NCBI RefSeq assembly: GCF_017877355.1
Contig: NZ_JAGIPR010000006.1
Location: 1 to 64,000 of the forward strand
DNA from: Chryseobacterium jejuense
GTDB lineage: Bacteria; Bacteroidota; Bacteroidia; Flavobacteriales; Weeksellaceae
Direction of reading: 5' to 3'
Length of the DNA: 64,000 nucleotides
The position numbers were made by a program, and so were the translations under genes. The notes below the pieces were generated by a model, which was not told where the DNA came from, did no database searches, and worked only from the letters and a program-made list of their open reading frames with translations. Positions 27,296 through 36,143 of this stretch are shown here, in pieces; the stretch's first letter is position 1; every line of letters begins with the position of its first letter.

Positions 27296-27775
27296 TTATG
27301 AAAAATTGGTTTTTATATATTTCGTCCACTCTTCCTCAATTTCCGGATCATTATTTTCTTCATCAACAAAATTATAGTTGCTATAAAAATTATTGAGCCT
27401 CATAATTAAAGAAACCTGATAATTAAACCATTGGTGATATTCATCAGATTCTTCCCATAATTCTCTTACTTCTGAATGCTCTTTAAAGAAAAGGATCTTT
27501 TTGGAGGCTTTTATAACCATTTGAGCTAATAGAATCGTATCTACAGATTCCAACTGTGGCAAAATGTAGTCTGTGGAAATCAGTTTCAAACGACCACTCA
27601 GTGCTTCAAGTATTGCTAACGTAATAAAGCTCTCTTCGTCATCAATAAAATCATCTTCATCCAAAATTTTGGTGAGATAAGGAATCACTAATTCTTTATC
27701 CAGAGATTCCTCCAGTTCTGCAAACCAATCTGCAGCAGTATCATTTTCAAAGTTCTTGTATCCCCAAGCCCCCAT
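27296..27775 (-). CDS. DUF4259 domain protein, probable immunity protein
   Basis: The 159-residue protein begins MGAWGYKNFENDTAADWFAEL, the hallmark of DUF4259, a small helical family often placed near polymorphic toxins. The protein is acidic and cytosolic. It lies 15 bp downstream of an Imm26 gene in the T6SS effector block. An immunity role is inferred from family context and place. Confidence 0.75.
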   Translation of the reverse strand: MGAWGYKNFENDTAADWFAELEESLDKELVIPYLTKILDEDDFIDDEESFITLAILEALSGRLKLISTDYILPQLESVDTILLAQMVIKASKKILFFKEHSEVRELWEESDEYHQWFNYQVSLIMRLNNFYSNYNFVDEENNDPEIEEEWTKYIKTNFS

Positions 27776-27790
27776 AATTATATTTTAAAA

Positions 27791-28444
27791 TTAATGTTCA
27801 TAGAATCTGGCTAAATCAAATCCCATTTCCTTAGATAATTCATAATAGCTTTTATCTGGATCTAAATTCAAGTCTCTATAAACTTTATCTCTTAATTCAG
27901 GAAAATTTCTTAAATCCATTTCCTTAAAACTATCGCTATAATGCTCTCCAGAAATCAAATCTTCACGTCCTTGTAAATGAACACACTCATTAACCAATAC
28001 TTCAGGATATTCTGCACTCCAGCTAATTTCAAAATCATTAATATCCTTGTATTGAGTTTTAAAATGAAGCTCTCCTCTTAACAACTGAATACTTCCATAA
28101 GCGTTTCCAATAATTTCAGGAAATTCAACAAATTGATAATCTATCGTTAAATGCCCTGCCTTTCCCCATTGTAATCTATTACCCTTGAAATCAATCCTAT
28201 AAATAAAAACCCCATCTATTAGTGTTTCCAAATGTTCCGGAAGATCAGGTTTATCATATATTCCTTTATACATTCTTATTAACTGACATTCTTCATATAC
28301 ACCAAAGTATGATTCATGATCTTGTTCAATAGAAGATGCAAAATATTGTTTCTCAACATCGAACAGAATTTGCCCGAAAATAAACTTATCCAACCCTTCA
28401 AGTTGCAAATAAAATAGATCTCCTTGATTTAATTTCTTACTCAT
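27791..28444 (-). CDS. Imm26 family immunity protein, copy 1
   Basis: The 217-residue protein starts MSKKLNQGDLFYLQLEGLDKFIFGQILFDVEKQY, the pattern of Imm26 immunity proteins, in which an N-terminal beta domain opens with a GDxFxL motif. The C-terminal end, DPDKSYYELSKEMGFDL, is nearly identical to that of its neighbour at 28448. Imm26 proteins protect against nuclease-type polymorphic toxins. The cognate toxin may be the effector upstream or one since lost. Confidence 0.82.
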   Translation of the reverse strand: MSKKLNQGDLFYLQLEGLDKFIFGQILFDVEKQYFASSIEQDHESYFGVYEECQLIRMYKGIYDKPDLPEHLETLIDGVFIYRIDFKGNRLQWGKAGHLTIDYQFVEFPEIIGNAYGSIQLLRGELHFKTQYKDINDFEISWSAEYPEVLVNECVHLQGREDLISGEHYSDSFKEMDLRNFPELRDKVYRDLNLDPDKSYYELSKEMGFDLARFYEH

Positions 28445-28447
28445 TGC

Positions 28448-29122
28448 TTAATAAAACCGCTCTAAATCAAATCCCATTTCTTTTGATAATTCATAATAAC
28501 TTTTATCTGGGTCGATATTTAAATCATTATAAATTTTTCTTCTCAGTTCAGGATGATAATATAAATCATTATCTTTCAGATATGAAGGTCTACGGATATC
28601 TTCTGAAATTAAATCTCTTCTTCCCTGAAAATCTAATGAAGCGTTTGCCACTGTTAACGGAACGCACATATTACTTTTATAGCCCATATTTTCTACTTCA
28701 TTCCCTGTTATTTTAGTTCGTAAGGACAATTCCCCTCGATCTAAAAACTTAACATTACTTGATAAATTTAAGTTTTCCGGAAATTCTATTTGGGTATAAC
28801 CTACTTTCTGATTAGTAATTATTCCCCATTCTAAAACATTTCTTTTTGAGTCTACAGGTTGTGTTAATACTCGTGGGATAATAATTTTGGAAGAACTGTC
28901 AAAATCATTCATATTATCATAAACACCATCATACATTTCAACCAAATGACAATCAGAATAAAACATCTTTAAGTACGGAAAATAATCAGAAGGTAGATTA
29001 TTAACATTTACTATTTTTTGATATTGTTTTTTTACATCAAACAATACTCTTCCAAATACATATTTTTCTTGATCTTTTAGTTTTAGATAAAATACATCTC
29101 CTATTTTTAATTTTTTGCTCAT
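28448..29122 (-). CDS. Imm26 family immunity protein, copy 2
   Basis: A paralogue of the gene at 27791: MSKKLKIGDVFYLKLKDQEKYVFGRVLFDVKKQY at the start and DPDKSYYELSKEMGFDLERFY at the end, with a divergent middle. The frame opens at 29134, but the ATG at 29122 gives the start conserved in the paralogue and is preferred. The stop is 3 bp before copy 1. The shared ends and different middle are what repeated specificity change would leave. Confidence 0.82.
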   Translation of the reverse strand: MSKKLKIGDVFYLKLKDQEKYVFGRVLFDVKKQYQKIVNVNNLPSDYFPYLKMFYSDCHLVEMYDGVYDNMNDFDSSSKIIIPRVLTQPVDSKRNVLEWGIITNQKVGYTQIEFPENLNLSSNVKFLDRGELSLRTKITGNEVENMGYKSNMCVPLTVANASLDFQGRRDLISEDIRRPSYLKDNDLYYHPELRRKIYNDLNIDPDKSYYELSKEMGFDLERFY

Positions 29123-29140
29123 ACAAACGAACAATCATTT

Positions 29141-29740
29141 TTAAGCTGGTACTGATGGGAGTTCATTAAATAAATTCTGGTAATCTAGTAACGCTTCATA
29201 ATCTAAATAATGTTTAGGAGTATCAAACCAATGTTTGGATAGATCTGCGGTTCCAAATTGTTCGACTAATTCAACATTACCATTAGTTTCAGTAAATTCT
29301 TCTGAAAAAACATTATTTTTTTTCTTTTGCGAATAAAAAAGTATTGTTTGCCCTAAACCTCCTATCCTATCTATTTGGCTTAGAAATATTTTATTATTAT
29401 CATAAAGAACAAATCCATTATCAATATGGCCTTTCATAAAATTTATATTTAAATATATTTTCAACCCATCTTCTTTTTCTTCATAATATTTAATACTTAT
29501 TGAAAGAGTTGTATTACTTACAGTAGCATATGGTTTCTGATCTTTATAAAATGTGATAACATATTCCAGATTATTCTCAAATGCATATTTAGCCCAATCT
29601 TCTGGAGAAATATTTGAAAATTGTTCAGGGATCTTCAATCCAAATTCATTGGATAAAAGTACCTCAAGAGTAGTTTCCTCACTCATGATTATTTCTCCCA
29701 TAGTAGCATTATAATCTGCAAATTTCGCTGTGTATATCAC
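29141..29740 (-). CDS. Putative immunity protein, unrecognised family, copy 1
   Basis: The 199-residue protein is a paralogue of the gene at 29807. Both start MIxxxKFxxYNxxxxEI-MSE, share WAKYAFENNxEY, a KPxA turn, an LSQ motif near the centre and a DYExLLDYxN motif at the C-terminus. No signal peptide is seen; the protein is acidic and cytosolic. The position just after a toxin gene points to immunity, but no named family was recognised. Confidence 0.65.
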   Translation of the reverse strand: MIYTAKFADYNATMGEIIMSEETTLEVLLSNEFGLKIPEQFSNISPEDWAKYAFENNLEYVITFYKDQKPYATVSNTTLSISIKYYEEKEDGLKIYLNINFMKGHIDNGFVLYDNNKIFLSQIDRIGGLGQTILFYSQKKKNNVFSEEFTETNGNVELVEQFGTADLSKHWFDTPKHYLDYEALLDYQNLFNELPSVPA

Positions 29741-29806
29741 GAAAAATTAGTTTTAAAAATTTCATTACAACATAAGGAATCATCATTTCCAAATGCAGAT
29801 GTTACT

Positions 29807-30433
29807 TTATTTAAGATCAAGAAATTCAGGCATTAGTATATTTTTGTAATCCAACAAATATTCATAATCTTTGTAGTTTTGTGGTCTTCTAATAAAATTG
29901 TGGGAAACATTTACTTTTGTTTTTTTTGCTTCTGTTTTACTTTTATTAGTTTTCTTATCAAAAGTAGTTTCAAAAATATTTGTGTTACCATTTAATTTAA
30001 AAACTAATTCATTCTGCACATTAACTAAATCATCTTCATAGACACTATTAACTTGACTCAAAAAAAGATCATTATTGGGAAAAGGTTCATCTCTATCTTC
30101 TTTAAATGATATTTCCATATTAAACTTATCATATACTAATGATAAATAATTAAATAAATTACCTCCATTATAAGTTAACAACTCAACTGTAATATCATTA
30201 TAGTTATTATTAATATAGGCCAATGGTTTTTCATCATTAAAGATCATAATATGATATTCTTTATTATTTTCAAAAGCATATTTCGCCCAACTCTCAACAT
30301 TTCTTGCTGCTTCTTTTTCTTCTTTCGATGATTTTTTTTCTATTATTAAATCATTAATATTATCCAAAGTATCTTGTTCGGACATTATCTCATTTAACAA
30401 ATTATTATATTGTAAAAATTTATAAGTAATCAT
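29807..30433 (-). CDS. Putative cognate immunity protein of the effector, copy 2 of the family
   Basis: This 208-residue protein starts 2 bp after the effector stop codon, the place where the cognate immunity gene normally sits. It shares WAKYAFENN, a KPLA turn, LFLSQV and KDYEYLLDYKN with the gene at 29141. It is acidic in its first half and has a lysine-rich insert (KKTNKSKTEAKKTK). The DNA is strikingly AT-rich. Immunity to the nuclease domain is inferred from position. Confidence 0.7.
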   Translation of the reverse strand: MITYKFLQYNNLLNEIMSEQDTLDNINDLIIEKKSSKEEKEAARNVESWAKYAFENNKEYHIMIFNDEKPLAYINNNYNDITVELLTYNGGNLFNYLSLVYDKFNMEISFKEDRDEPFPNNDLFLSQVNSVYEDDLVNVQNELVFKLNGNTNIFETTFDKKTNKSKTEAKKTKVNVSHNFIRRPQNYKDYEYLLDYKNILMPEFLDLK

Positions 30434-30435
30434 AT

Positions 30436-32034
30436 TTATAATCCTTTAATCTGTGATATATCATCTATAATTGTTACCCCCTTTTTTTTTGCATAATCCA
30501 AAACTTCTTTTGAAACCCCATTCATATTTTCAACTTGAAGATAAATTTTTTCTCCTAGCTTTCCAAATTCGTCTGATTTTGAACCTGCATATTTTGCTGC
30601 ATCATTAATATAGTTTTTTGCAGTTGACGCAGCTACTTTACTTAAGTCAGTAGCCTTTCGTTCAATAATACCTATACCTTTAATGTAACTATCAACGAAG
30701 CCTTTCTTCCCATTTTTTAGAGAAACAAATAGTTCTGATCTAAATATTTTACCTGCATTTGTTGCCAATTCTTCTGTAAAAGCATTCATTACATTATTGA
30801 AACTATTTCCCCTCATAATATTCTGAAACCATTTCTGAGATTCCAAAATCATTTGAGACAAGCATCTACCAGAGTTATGCACCAGTAAAGCTAACAGGCC
30901 AACAAAATAGGTATGAAAATGAGCTACCGTAAAGTTATAAACTTTTTTAGGTTCATAGCTATATTCAGTTCTTTCAATAGTAACTTTAGTATCGTTTTTG
31001 GTTAAAATCTTTTCACCAATTTCTAATTCTGAAGCATCTTTCCAGCCTTCCTCAGTATAAAAAGGATGTATTGCTGTTGTTTCAATTACTTCAGCTTCTG
31101 TATAAATACTGATCGTATGGTCACTTTCATTGACGATGAGATCAATCACGGGCTGAAGGGCTACAGTATCTGTATCTTCATCATAAGCCCATACCTGATC
31201 TCCGATTCGGATATCTTCAATATTTTTAATTCCGTATTCGGTATGCACGGGTGTTCCGGCTGGAAAACAGGCAAAAACACAGGTTTTAAGAAGCTTTTTA
31301 GCGACATCGTCTACACTTTTCTTTAAGGCTTCCTTGCTCAGTTTTTTCAACGCAGCTTTTCCCATCTGCTGAAGAGCTTCTTTAGAAATAGCTTTTGCGC
31401 CAGCTTTTATGGCACCTTTCAACCCTGCTTTTGCACCCTGCATGGCTACGGTTCCGGTTCCAAAAGAAACCACTCCTACCGCAATGGAGGCTACATCCCA
31501 GATTAAAAATCCGGCATTCATAAGGCTGCCGCCAACATCTCCGGTTTGTATATCATTAATAAGATCACGGCCGCTTCCCCAAACGGGGATCATCCCTTCT
31601 ACAAAGCCCGCTTCTCCTACACTGTCTCCATGTCCGCTGTCATCAAGTTCGCGTTGTGCCTGATCCTGCATATCTTTTACTTCCTGAGCGGCATCGTCCG
31701 GAAGAGGGACCTGTCCGCTGGTCATAAATTCTATCTTTCCACCCACAGGACATCGACAGGTACTTTTTCCTATCAAAGATCTGATTCCGTTAATTTTTAC
31801 CTGCCAGGTATCCTGCCAGGTCATGGGAACGGTGGCTGGTGCACAAGGACCACCACTGACTTTGCATACCTTAAAGGAAGGAATATTAATCAGAGGAGCA
31901 GCATCTTGATTGGTAGCCACAAGACAACCATGGATCTTCACCTTTGTATTGAACGTAGGTTTAAAGAAATCCGGGGCAGCTCCCTGATCACACATCATCA
32001 GGGCATTGAGGGTTATGTATTCTAACTCATCCAT
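30436..32034 (-). CDS. T6SS polymorphic effector: PAAR-like (DUF4280), HINT, PD-(D/E)XK nuclease
   Basis: The 532-residue protein has three parts. Residues 1-110 form a DUF4280 PAAR-like domain that should cap the VgrG spike, with cysteines at 64, 93 and 95. Residues about 256-387 form a HINT self-cleaving domain: the start CFPAGTPVHTEYG, TTAIHPFY (TxxH) and the end LLVHNS. Residues about 400-532 form a nuclease of the restriction-endonuclease fold, with MRGNSFNN, Asp448 in FVDSY, and E458-x-K460 in GIIERKATDLSK. HINT cleavage after VHN would free the toxin. The gene follows vgrG by 16 bp. Confidence 0.88.
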   Translation of the reverse strand: MDELEYITLNALMMCDQGAAPDFFKPTFNTKVKIHGCLVATNQDAAPLINIPSFKVCKVSGGPCAPATVPMTWQDTWQVKINGIRSLIGKSTCRCPVGGKIEFMTSGQVPLPDDAAQEVKDMQDQAQRELDDSGHGDSVGEAGFVEGMIPVWGSGRDLINDIQTGDVGGSLMNAGFLIWDVASIAVGVVSFGTGTVAMQGAKAGLKGAIKAGAKAISKEALQQMGKAALKKLSKEALKKSVDDVAKKLLKTCVFACFPAGTPVHTEYGIKNIEDIRIGDQVWAYDEDTDTVALQPVIDLIVNESDHTISIYTEAEVIETTAIHPFYTEEGWKDASELEIGEKILTKNDTKVTIERTEYSYEPKKVYNFTVAHFHTYFVGLLALLVHNSGRCLSQMILESQKWFQNIMRGNSFNNVMNAFTEELATNAGKIFRSELFVSLKNGKKGFVDSYIKGIGIIERKATDLSKVAASTAKNYINDAAKYAGSKSDEFGKLGEKIYLQVENMNGVSKEVLDYAKKKGVTIIDDISQIKGL

Positions 32035-32050
32035 GATTTCTGTTTTAGAA

Positions 32051-34183
32051 TTACATAATATTGGTATCTCCGGAAGACATCACAGCGCTTGGCCCTCCGG
32101 TAATTGTAAGTGGTGAATCTGTGCTAATATCCATAGGGCCACCTTTACTTGATAATCCTAATGCTCCTGTAAGTGCGGTGATATCAATCATTCCTTTTCC
32201 TGCTGATGCCATAATTCCTGCTTCAGATATGGTAATAGAATTATCTCCTACCTGTAGCGTAATGCTTGTTTTTCCGTCAAGAGTGATATTTCCACCGGCA
32301 TCCATTTTTAATAAGGATTGCGGTGGAGCATCTTTCTTACCGCCAACGTTGATCACATTGGTGCTTCCTGCATTTACGGTATGATTGCTATTGGCGTTGG
32401 TAGTTGCATTTCCGGTTCCGTCAAAATTCATATTGGCCCCACCCTGATCTTTAAGATTCATAGATCCGGCTCCATTATCATATTTCAATTCTGCACCACT
32501 TCTGCCGCTGAAACTCATGATATTATTTCCGGTACCACCACCAGCTCCAATTCCGCCATGATACATTCCGCCCATGACAAAAGGACGGTCCGGATGAAGA
32601 TGTACAAAGTTGACAATCACCTGATCTCCCACTTCGGGAATAGACATAAAGCCACGATTCTTACCTACTTTTTCACTGCTTCCTGCATCCGGTGACATCA
32701 CACGGATAAATTCGGTAGTATCCTGACCGCTTTGCCAGTCGAGCTGAACCTGTACGCGGCCTTGATTTTCAGGATCTGTGTTAGAAATGATCTTACCAAA
32801 CTGTGGCTCTGCCACGGGAACTGTAAATTCCGGTCTTGGAATAAATCCGGTATCAGAAGCTATGGCCTGGAAAGATCCGTCGTAATACCCTCGTGCATCC
32901 ACTTGATGGGTTACTTCTATCAGCATGAGTTTGGTAAAATACCCTGTATTATTAGTATCTGTTTTACGCATTTCTATATCTGCAATACAGCCTGGATAAA
33001 GGAACGGTACTGTTGTATTTCCGGAGGTCACAAAGACTTCCGAAGCCTTGCTTCCCGCAGCTCCTTTCTGTGAGGCATCAATATCCATGAAGGAAGCAGC
33101 CTTAATGGGTGCAACGCGTAAAGACGGCGTCTGAAAAGTCTTTTCTGAGATTTCATAGGCACGCTTGGCAATATCTGAGGTATGGGTAATTTTTGAGCTT
33201 CCGCCTTTAAATTTCTCATTTTTGCTGCTGTTATATCCATAAAATGATGGATTAACATGCTGAGCTTTCATTTTGATTTTAACGTCAGTAAGATTACTGC
33301 CGTAGGTGAGCATCACAGGTTTTTCCTGTGGAGGCAGCTGTCCGAAATGCAGTACTTCCCCATCATAAAAGAATTGCTCCCCATAAGCTTCTGCTATTCT
33401 CGCCAGATAATTATAATGGGTTTCTTCGTATTGACAACTGTAAGATACATTTCCCTGACGGGCGTCTACTCTGAAATCATATTTTCCTTGCCCAAGCCCT
33501 TCTTTGATGACTTCATTAGCAATACTGTTTAAACTCATAGGCTGAGCTCCTCCAAAACTTTGAATATGAGGGGCTGCATCTAACAGGATGGTTGGGCTGA
33601 ATCCTGATAATACAAGATTCCCCAGACTTCCTTTTTCCTGACAGAATCCGACTTCTGTGATGACTCCGACAAAATTTCGTTCCGCACCACCTTCCACATC
33701 TTTATACTTAAAAACAACCGTAATCCTTTTTCCAAGGAAATTCTGAGCTTCTTCAAGATTATGATTTTCCGCACTTCCTAGAGTATCATGGGCCAGAATA
33801 AGATCAAACTCATGATGTTTGGTCGTGCTTTGGGTGAGTTTAAAGTGTTTGAAATATTTTATCGGCTTGCCTTCCACATGAATATCAAGTTTTACCACGC
33901 GGTTAATTCCTGCTATGGCACTCTCCGGAATACTGTCTGCATTAAATATTCTGGAAGTAGGCTGTTTTGCCCAGAGTTTTTCTTTAATAATGGCAGGTTC
34001 ATTCGGTATCAAAGGCTGATTCAGGAATTGTTTTCCTGTATTCACCACATTAACTGCGTTATTCACTTTAGAAGCAACTTTCTTTACTTCTTTGATTTTT
34101 TTATTTTCCTGGATTTTGTTTACAAAACCTGTCTTGTCTGAATCTATTTCCGGTTTGGGAAGATTATTCTGTTCCTGAAACAT
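32051..34183 (-). CDS. vgrG: Type VI secretion tip protein VgrG
   Basis: The 710-residue protein forms the trimeric spike that carries effectors. A phage gpD/gp27-like base (about 95-430; SCQYEETHYNYLARIAEAYGEQFFYDG) is followed by a gp5-type OB domain (about 455-545; GRVQVQLDWQ, MSIPEVGDQVIVNF, RPFVMGGMYHG) and a repeating beta-helix needle to the end. A 90-residue charged N-terminal extension precedes the canonical start at about NRVVKLDIHVEG. No other tss genes are in the window, so this is a satellite vgrG-effector module. Confidence 0.93.
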   Translation of the reverse strand: MFQEQNNLPKPEIDSDKTGFVNKIQENKKIKEVKKVASKVNNAVNVVNTGKQFLNQPLIPNEPAIIKEKLWAKQPTSRIFNADSIPESAIAGINRVVKLDIHVEGKPIKYFKHFKLTQSTTKHHEFDLILAHDTLGSAENHNLEEAQNFLGKRITVVFKYKDVEGGAERNFVGVITEVGFCQEKGSLGNLVLSGFSPTILLDAAPHIQSFGGAQPMSLNSIANEVIKEGLGQGKYDFRVDARQGNVSYSCQYEETHYNYLARIAEAYGEQFFYDGEVLHFGQLPPQEKPVMLTYGSNLTDVKIKMKAQHVNPSFYGYNSSKNEKFKGGSSKITHTSDIAKRAYEISEKTFQTPSLRVAPIKAASFMDIDASQKGAAGSKASEVFVTSGNTTVPFLYPGCIADIEMRKTDTNNTGYFTKLMLIEVTHQVDARGYYDGSFQAIASDTGFIPRPEFTVPVAEPQFGKIISNTDPENQGRVQVQLDWQSGQDTTEFIRVMSPDAGSSEKVGKNRGFMSIPEVGDQVIVNFVHLHPDRPFVMGGMYHGGIGAGGGTGNNIMSFSGRSGAELKYDNGAGSMNLKDQGGANMNFDGTGNATTNANSNHTVNAGSTNVINVGGKKDAPPQSLLKMDAGGNITLDGKTSITLQVGDNSITISEAGIMASAGKGMIDITALTGALGLSSKGGPMDISTDSPLTITGGPSAVMSSGDTNIM

Positions 34184-34618
34184 GACATCAATTTTTTGGT
34201 GTATGACTTAATTGGATATTCAACCTTTGCAGGCGAGACCCTTTAGCTCAAAGAACCAATCCGTAGCTTGTAACGGCCTCTTGAACAAGCTTTTCTATGA
34301 TTGATCTGAGATGGGTGCAGTTGGAATTTTCAGAAAATTTATTCCACATTTAAGTACCTGGCAGTACTTTTTTACAGGATTGATTGTTATATTTTTTCAT
34401 AAGTTTTCTCGGTGATTTTGGTAATGCAATATATAACCTTAAATATTCACGTCAAAATGAATTACCTATTATTTGGAAAATTGTAGTAGAACTACGACAA
34501 AGAATTTCAAAAAGCCTTTCTATTACAGCTTTTCATAACTTCACCAAACAAAACACCCATGTTACAATCAGATAATCAGCAACATGGGTATTAATTCATG
34601 AGTAGTATGATCTATTTT
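34184..34618. other. Gap upstream of vgrG
   Basis: The 435-bp region holds the presumed vgrG promoter, which I could not place, and, at 34541-34589, a terminator for the minus-strand GNAT gene. A 63-codon plus-strand frame at 34384-34575 has no recognisable features and is not called. Confidence 0.4.
34541..34589 (-). terminator. Probable terminator of the GNAT-MarR-GNAT operon
   Basis: On the minus strand ACCCATGTT, a long loop and AACATGGGT form a 9-bp stem followed by GTTTTGTTTGG. It lies 30 bp after the stop at 34619. Confidence 0.5.
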
Positions 34619-35116
34619 TTATTTCACACCTTTTTCATAGCAATTAAATATTCCTTTACGAAAACGGACTGTTCCTACCAGCTCATATCCTTTTTTAGTA
34701 TAAACAATATTAGCTGTATCATTTAAAGAAAAAGCATCAAAACGTATAGATTGATATTGGTTTTGAAGTGCAAACTCTTCTGCATAACGAATCATCTTAC
34801 TTGATATTCCTTTTCCCTGTGCTGCAGGTTTTACATATAAACGGTGAATCACAATAAAAGGTGTAGGTGTTTTCCAATTCAGATCATTGTATTCTTCATC
34901 ACACAATTCATTAAGTGCCATATAAGCCAGCACTTTTCCTTCCTCTTCATACACAAACCCATCTCCTTTTTCAGTATCCTCTGTAAGAACCTTTACATTG
35001 GGATATTCCTCGTCCCATTGGTCAATTCTCTCATTCAACATGTGTGTTTTTACTTCTTCAAGTACCTGAGCGGCCTGAAGTACATCCTCATGAACTGCTT
35101 TTCTAATCATTGTCAT
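34619..35116 (-). CDS. GNAT family N-acetyltransferase
   Basis: The 165-residue protein has the GNAT fold with HRLYVKPAAQGKGISSKMI as the acetyl-CoA-binding Q/R-x-x-G-x-G/A motif (positions about 95-112), and YTKKGYELVG at the end. It resembles the gene at 44937 in layout (QWDEEYPN near residue 35). It is the last gene of the operon, 33 bp after marR. The acceptor is not evident. Confidence 0.88.
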   Translation of the reverse strand: MTMIRKAVHEDVLQAAQVLEEVKTHMLNERIDQWDEEYPNVKVLTEDTEKGDGFVYEEEGKVLAYMALNELCDEEYNDLNWKTPTPFIVIHRLYVKPAAQGKGISSKMIRYAEEFALQNQYQSIRFDAFSLNDTANIVYTKKGYELVGTVRFRKGIFNCYEKGVK

Positions 35117-35149
35117 TCTAAATAGTTTTGTTTTAACATAATAAAGAAT

Positions 35150-35629
35150 TTACTTTGAATTTTTAAGCTGCAAGGCTCTTTGATAAAAAGACTGATTGGT
35201 AATCTTCTCTTCCGCTTCATTAATCGCTGCCAACAAGTTATTCTGATTATCAGAAATGTCTCCCAATATTTGGGACATCAGTTCCCAAACCGGTTTCATT
35301 TTTTCAATAAGCTCTTCTCCTTTAAAAGTCAGCATAAACAATCTTTTACGTTCATCCTGTTTGTCTTTCTTCCATGCTATGAGTTCCTGTTTTTCCAGTT
35401 CCTTAAGCAGCGTTATGGTAGATGGATGGGTGTATCCTATTTCATTGGCGATTTCTACAACACTCGCTAATTCTTTTTGATAAATGGTATAGATTACGGG
35501 AAACCATTTAAGTTCAAAATCAATTCCAAAAGCTTTATAGATCAGGGCACCATCCTTTCTCAACTGTTCACTGAGGCGGTGCATTCTTGAAGATATGGCA
35601 AGGATTCCTGCTTCGTTGATTACATTCAT
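35150..35629 (-). CDS. MarR family transcriptional regulator
   Basis: The 159-residue protein has the MarR winged helix: VVEIANEIGYTHPSTITLLKELEKQELIAWKKDKQDERKRLFMLT, with the DxRxR wing. It sits between two GNAT genes, 2 bp after the upstream one. A 12-bp palindrome in front of the operon (36144-36155) is a candidate operator. Confidence 0.9.
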   Translation of the reverse strand: MNVINEAGILAISSRMHRLSEQLRKDGALIYKAFGIDFELKWFPVIYTIYQKELASVVEIANEIGYTHPSTITLLKELEKQELIAWKKDKQDERKRLFMLTFKGEELIEKMKPVWELMSQILGDISDNQNNLLAAINEAEEKITNQSFYQRALQLKNSK

Positions 35630-35631
35630 GT

Positions 35632-36120
35632 TCAGTCAATATGTAAGTGATAAAAAATATCATCAGCACTCATTAATGGAAAACGTTCCGGAAGGGTTTC
35701 TTTTTCGATTTTTGTAAAATCGTTCCTTTCATAAAAACGCTGAGCGGCTTCCAATACTGTTATTGTTCCCAAATATAAGTCATAAACACCATTTTCACGA
35801 CAGAAAGCAATTAAAATTTCCAACAAGATTTGAGCAATATTCAGTTCTCTGCCTCTGAATTCTTTTTTCACGAACATTTTTCTAAGCGCGCCTGTCGTTT
35901 CACCAAACTTTACTAAAGCAATAGAACCCACCAGTTCTCCATTTATAAAAGCTCCCAAAAAATTCCCGCCGCCTTCGTAATAAAAACTTTCAATCTGTTT
36001 CAGATCAGGCTGAGCTTCTGCAGTAATAGGGATATTAAACTCTTTTTGCTGAATGGTTAAAATCAAATCAATAAGCTGCTCCGAATAAGCATTTCCTATG
36101 GGTTGAATCTGTAATTTCAT
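35632..36120 (-). CDS. GNAT family N-acetyltransferase
   Basis: The 162-residue protein has GALRKMFVKKEFRGRELNIAQILL (acetyl-CoA loop) and RFYERNDFTKIEKETLP near the C-terminus, both GNAT features. It is the first gene of the operon with marR, an arrangement seen in MarR-controlled detoxification loci. Its start ATG at 36120 lies 24 bp from the palindrome. The substrate is unknown. Confidence 0.86.
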   Translation of the reverse strand: MKLQIQPIGNAYSEQLIDLILTIQQKEFNIPITAEAQPDLKQIESFYYEGGGNFLGAFINGELVGSIALVKFGETTGALRKMFVKKEFRGRELNIAQILLEILIAFCRENGVYDLYLGTITVLEAAQRFYERNDFTKIEKETLPERFPLMSADDIFYHLHID

Positions 36121-36143
36121 AATGTATTTATTTTAAAGTATAA

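Noticed and set aside
31066..32025. Plus-strand frames antisense to the effector gene
   Set aside because: They are shadows of a strongly supported coding frame with clear PAAR and HINT motifs.
34384..34575. 63-codon plus-strand frame in the gap before vgrG
   Set aside because: No promoter, domain or recognisable pattern; it overlaps the likely terminator region of the opposite GNAT operon.
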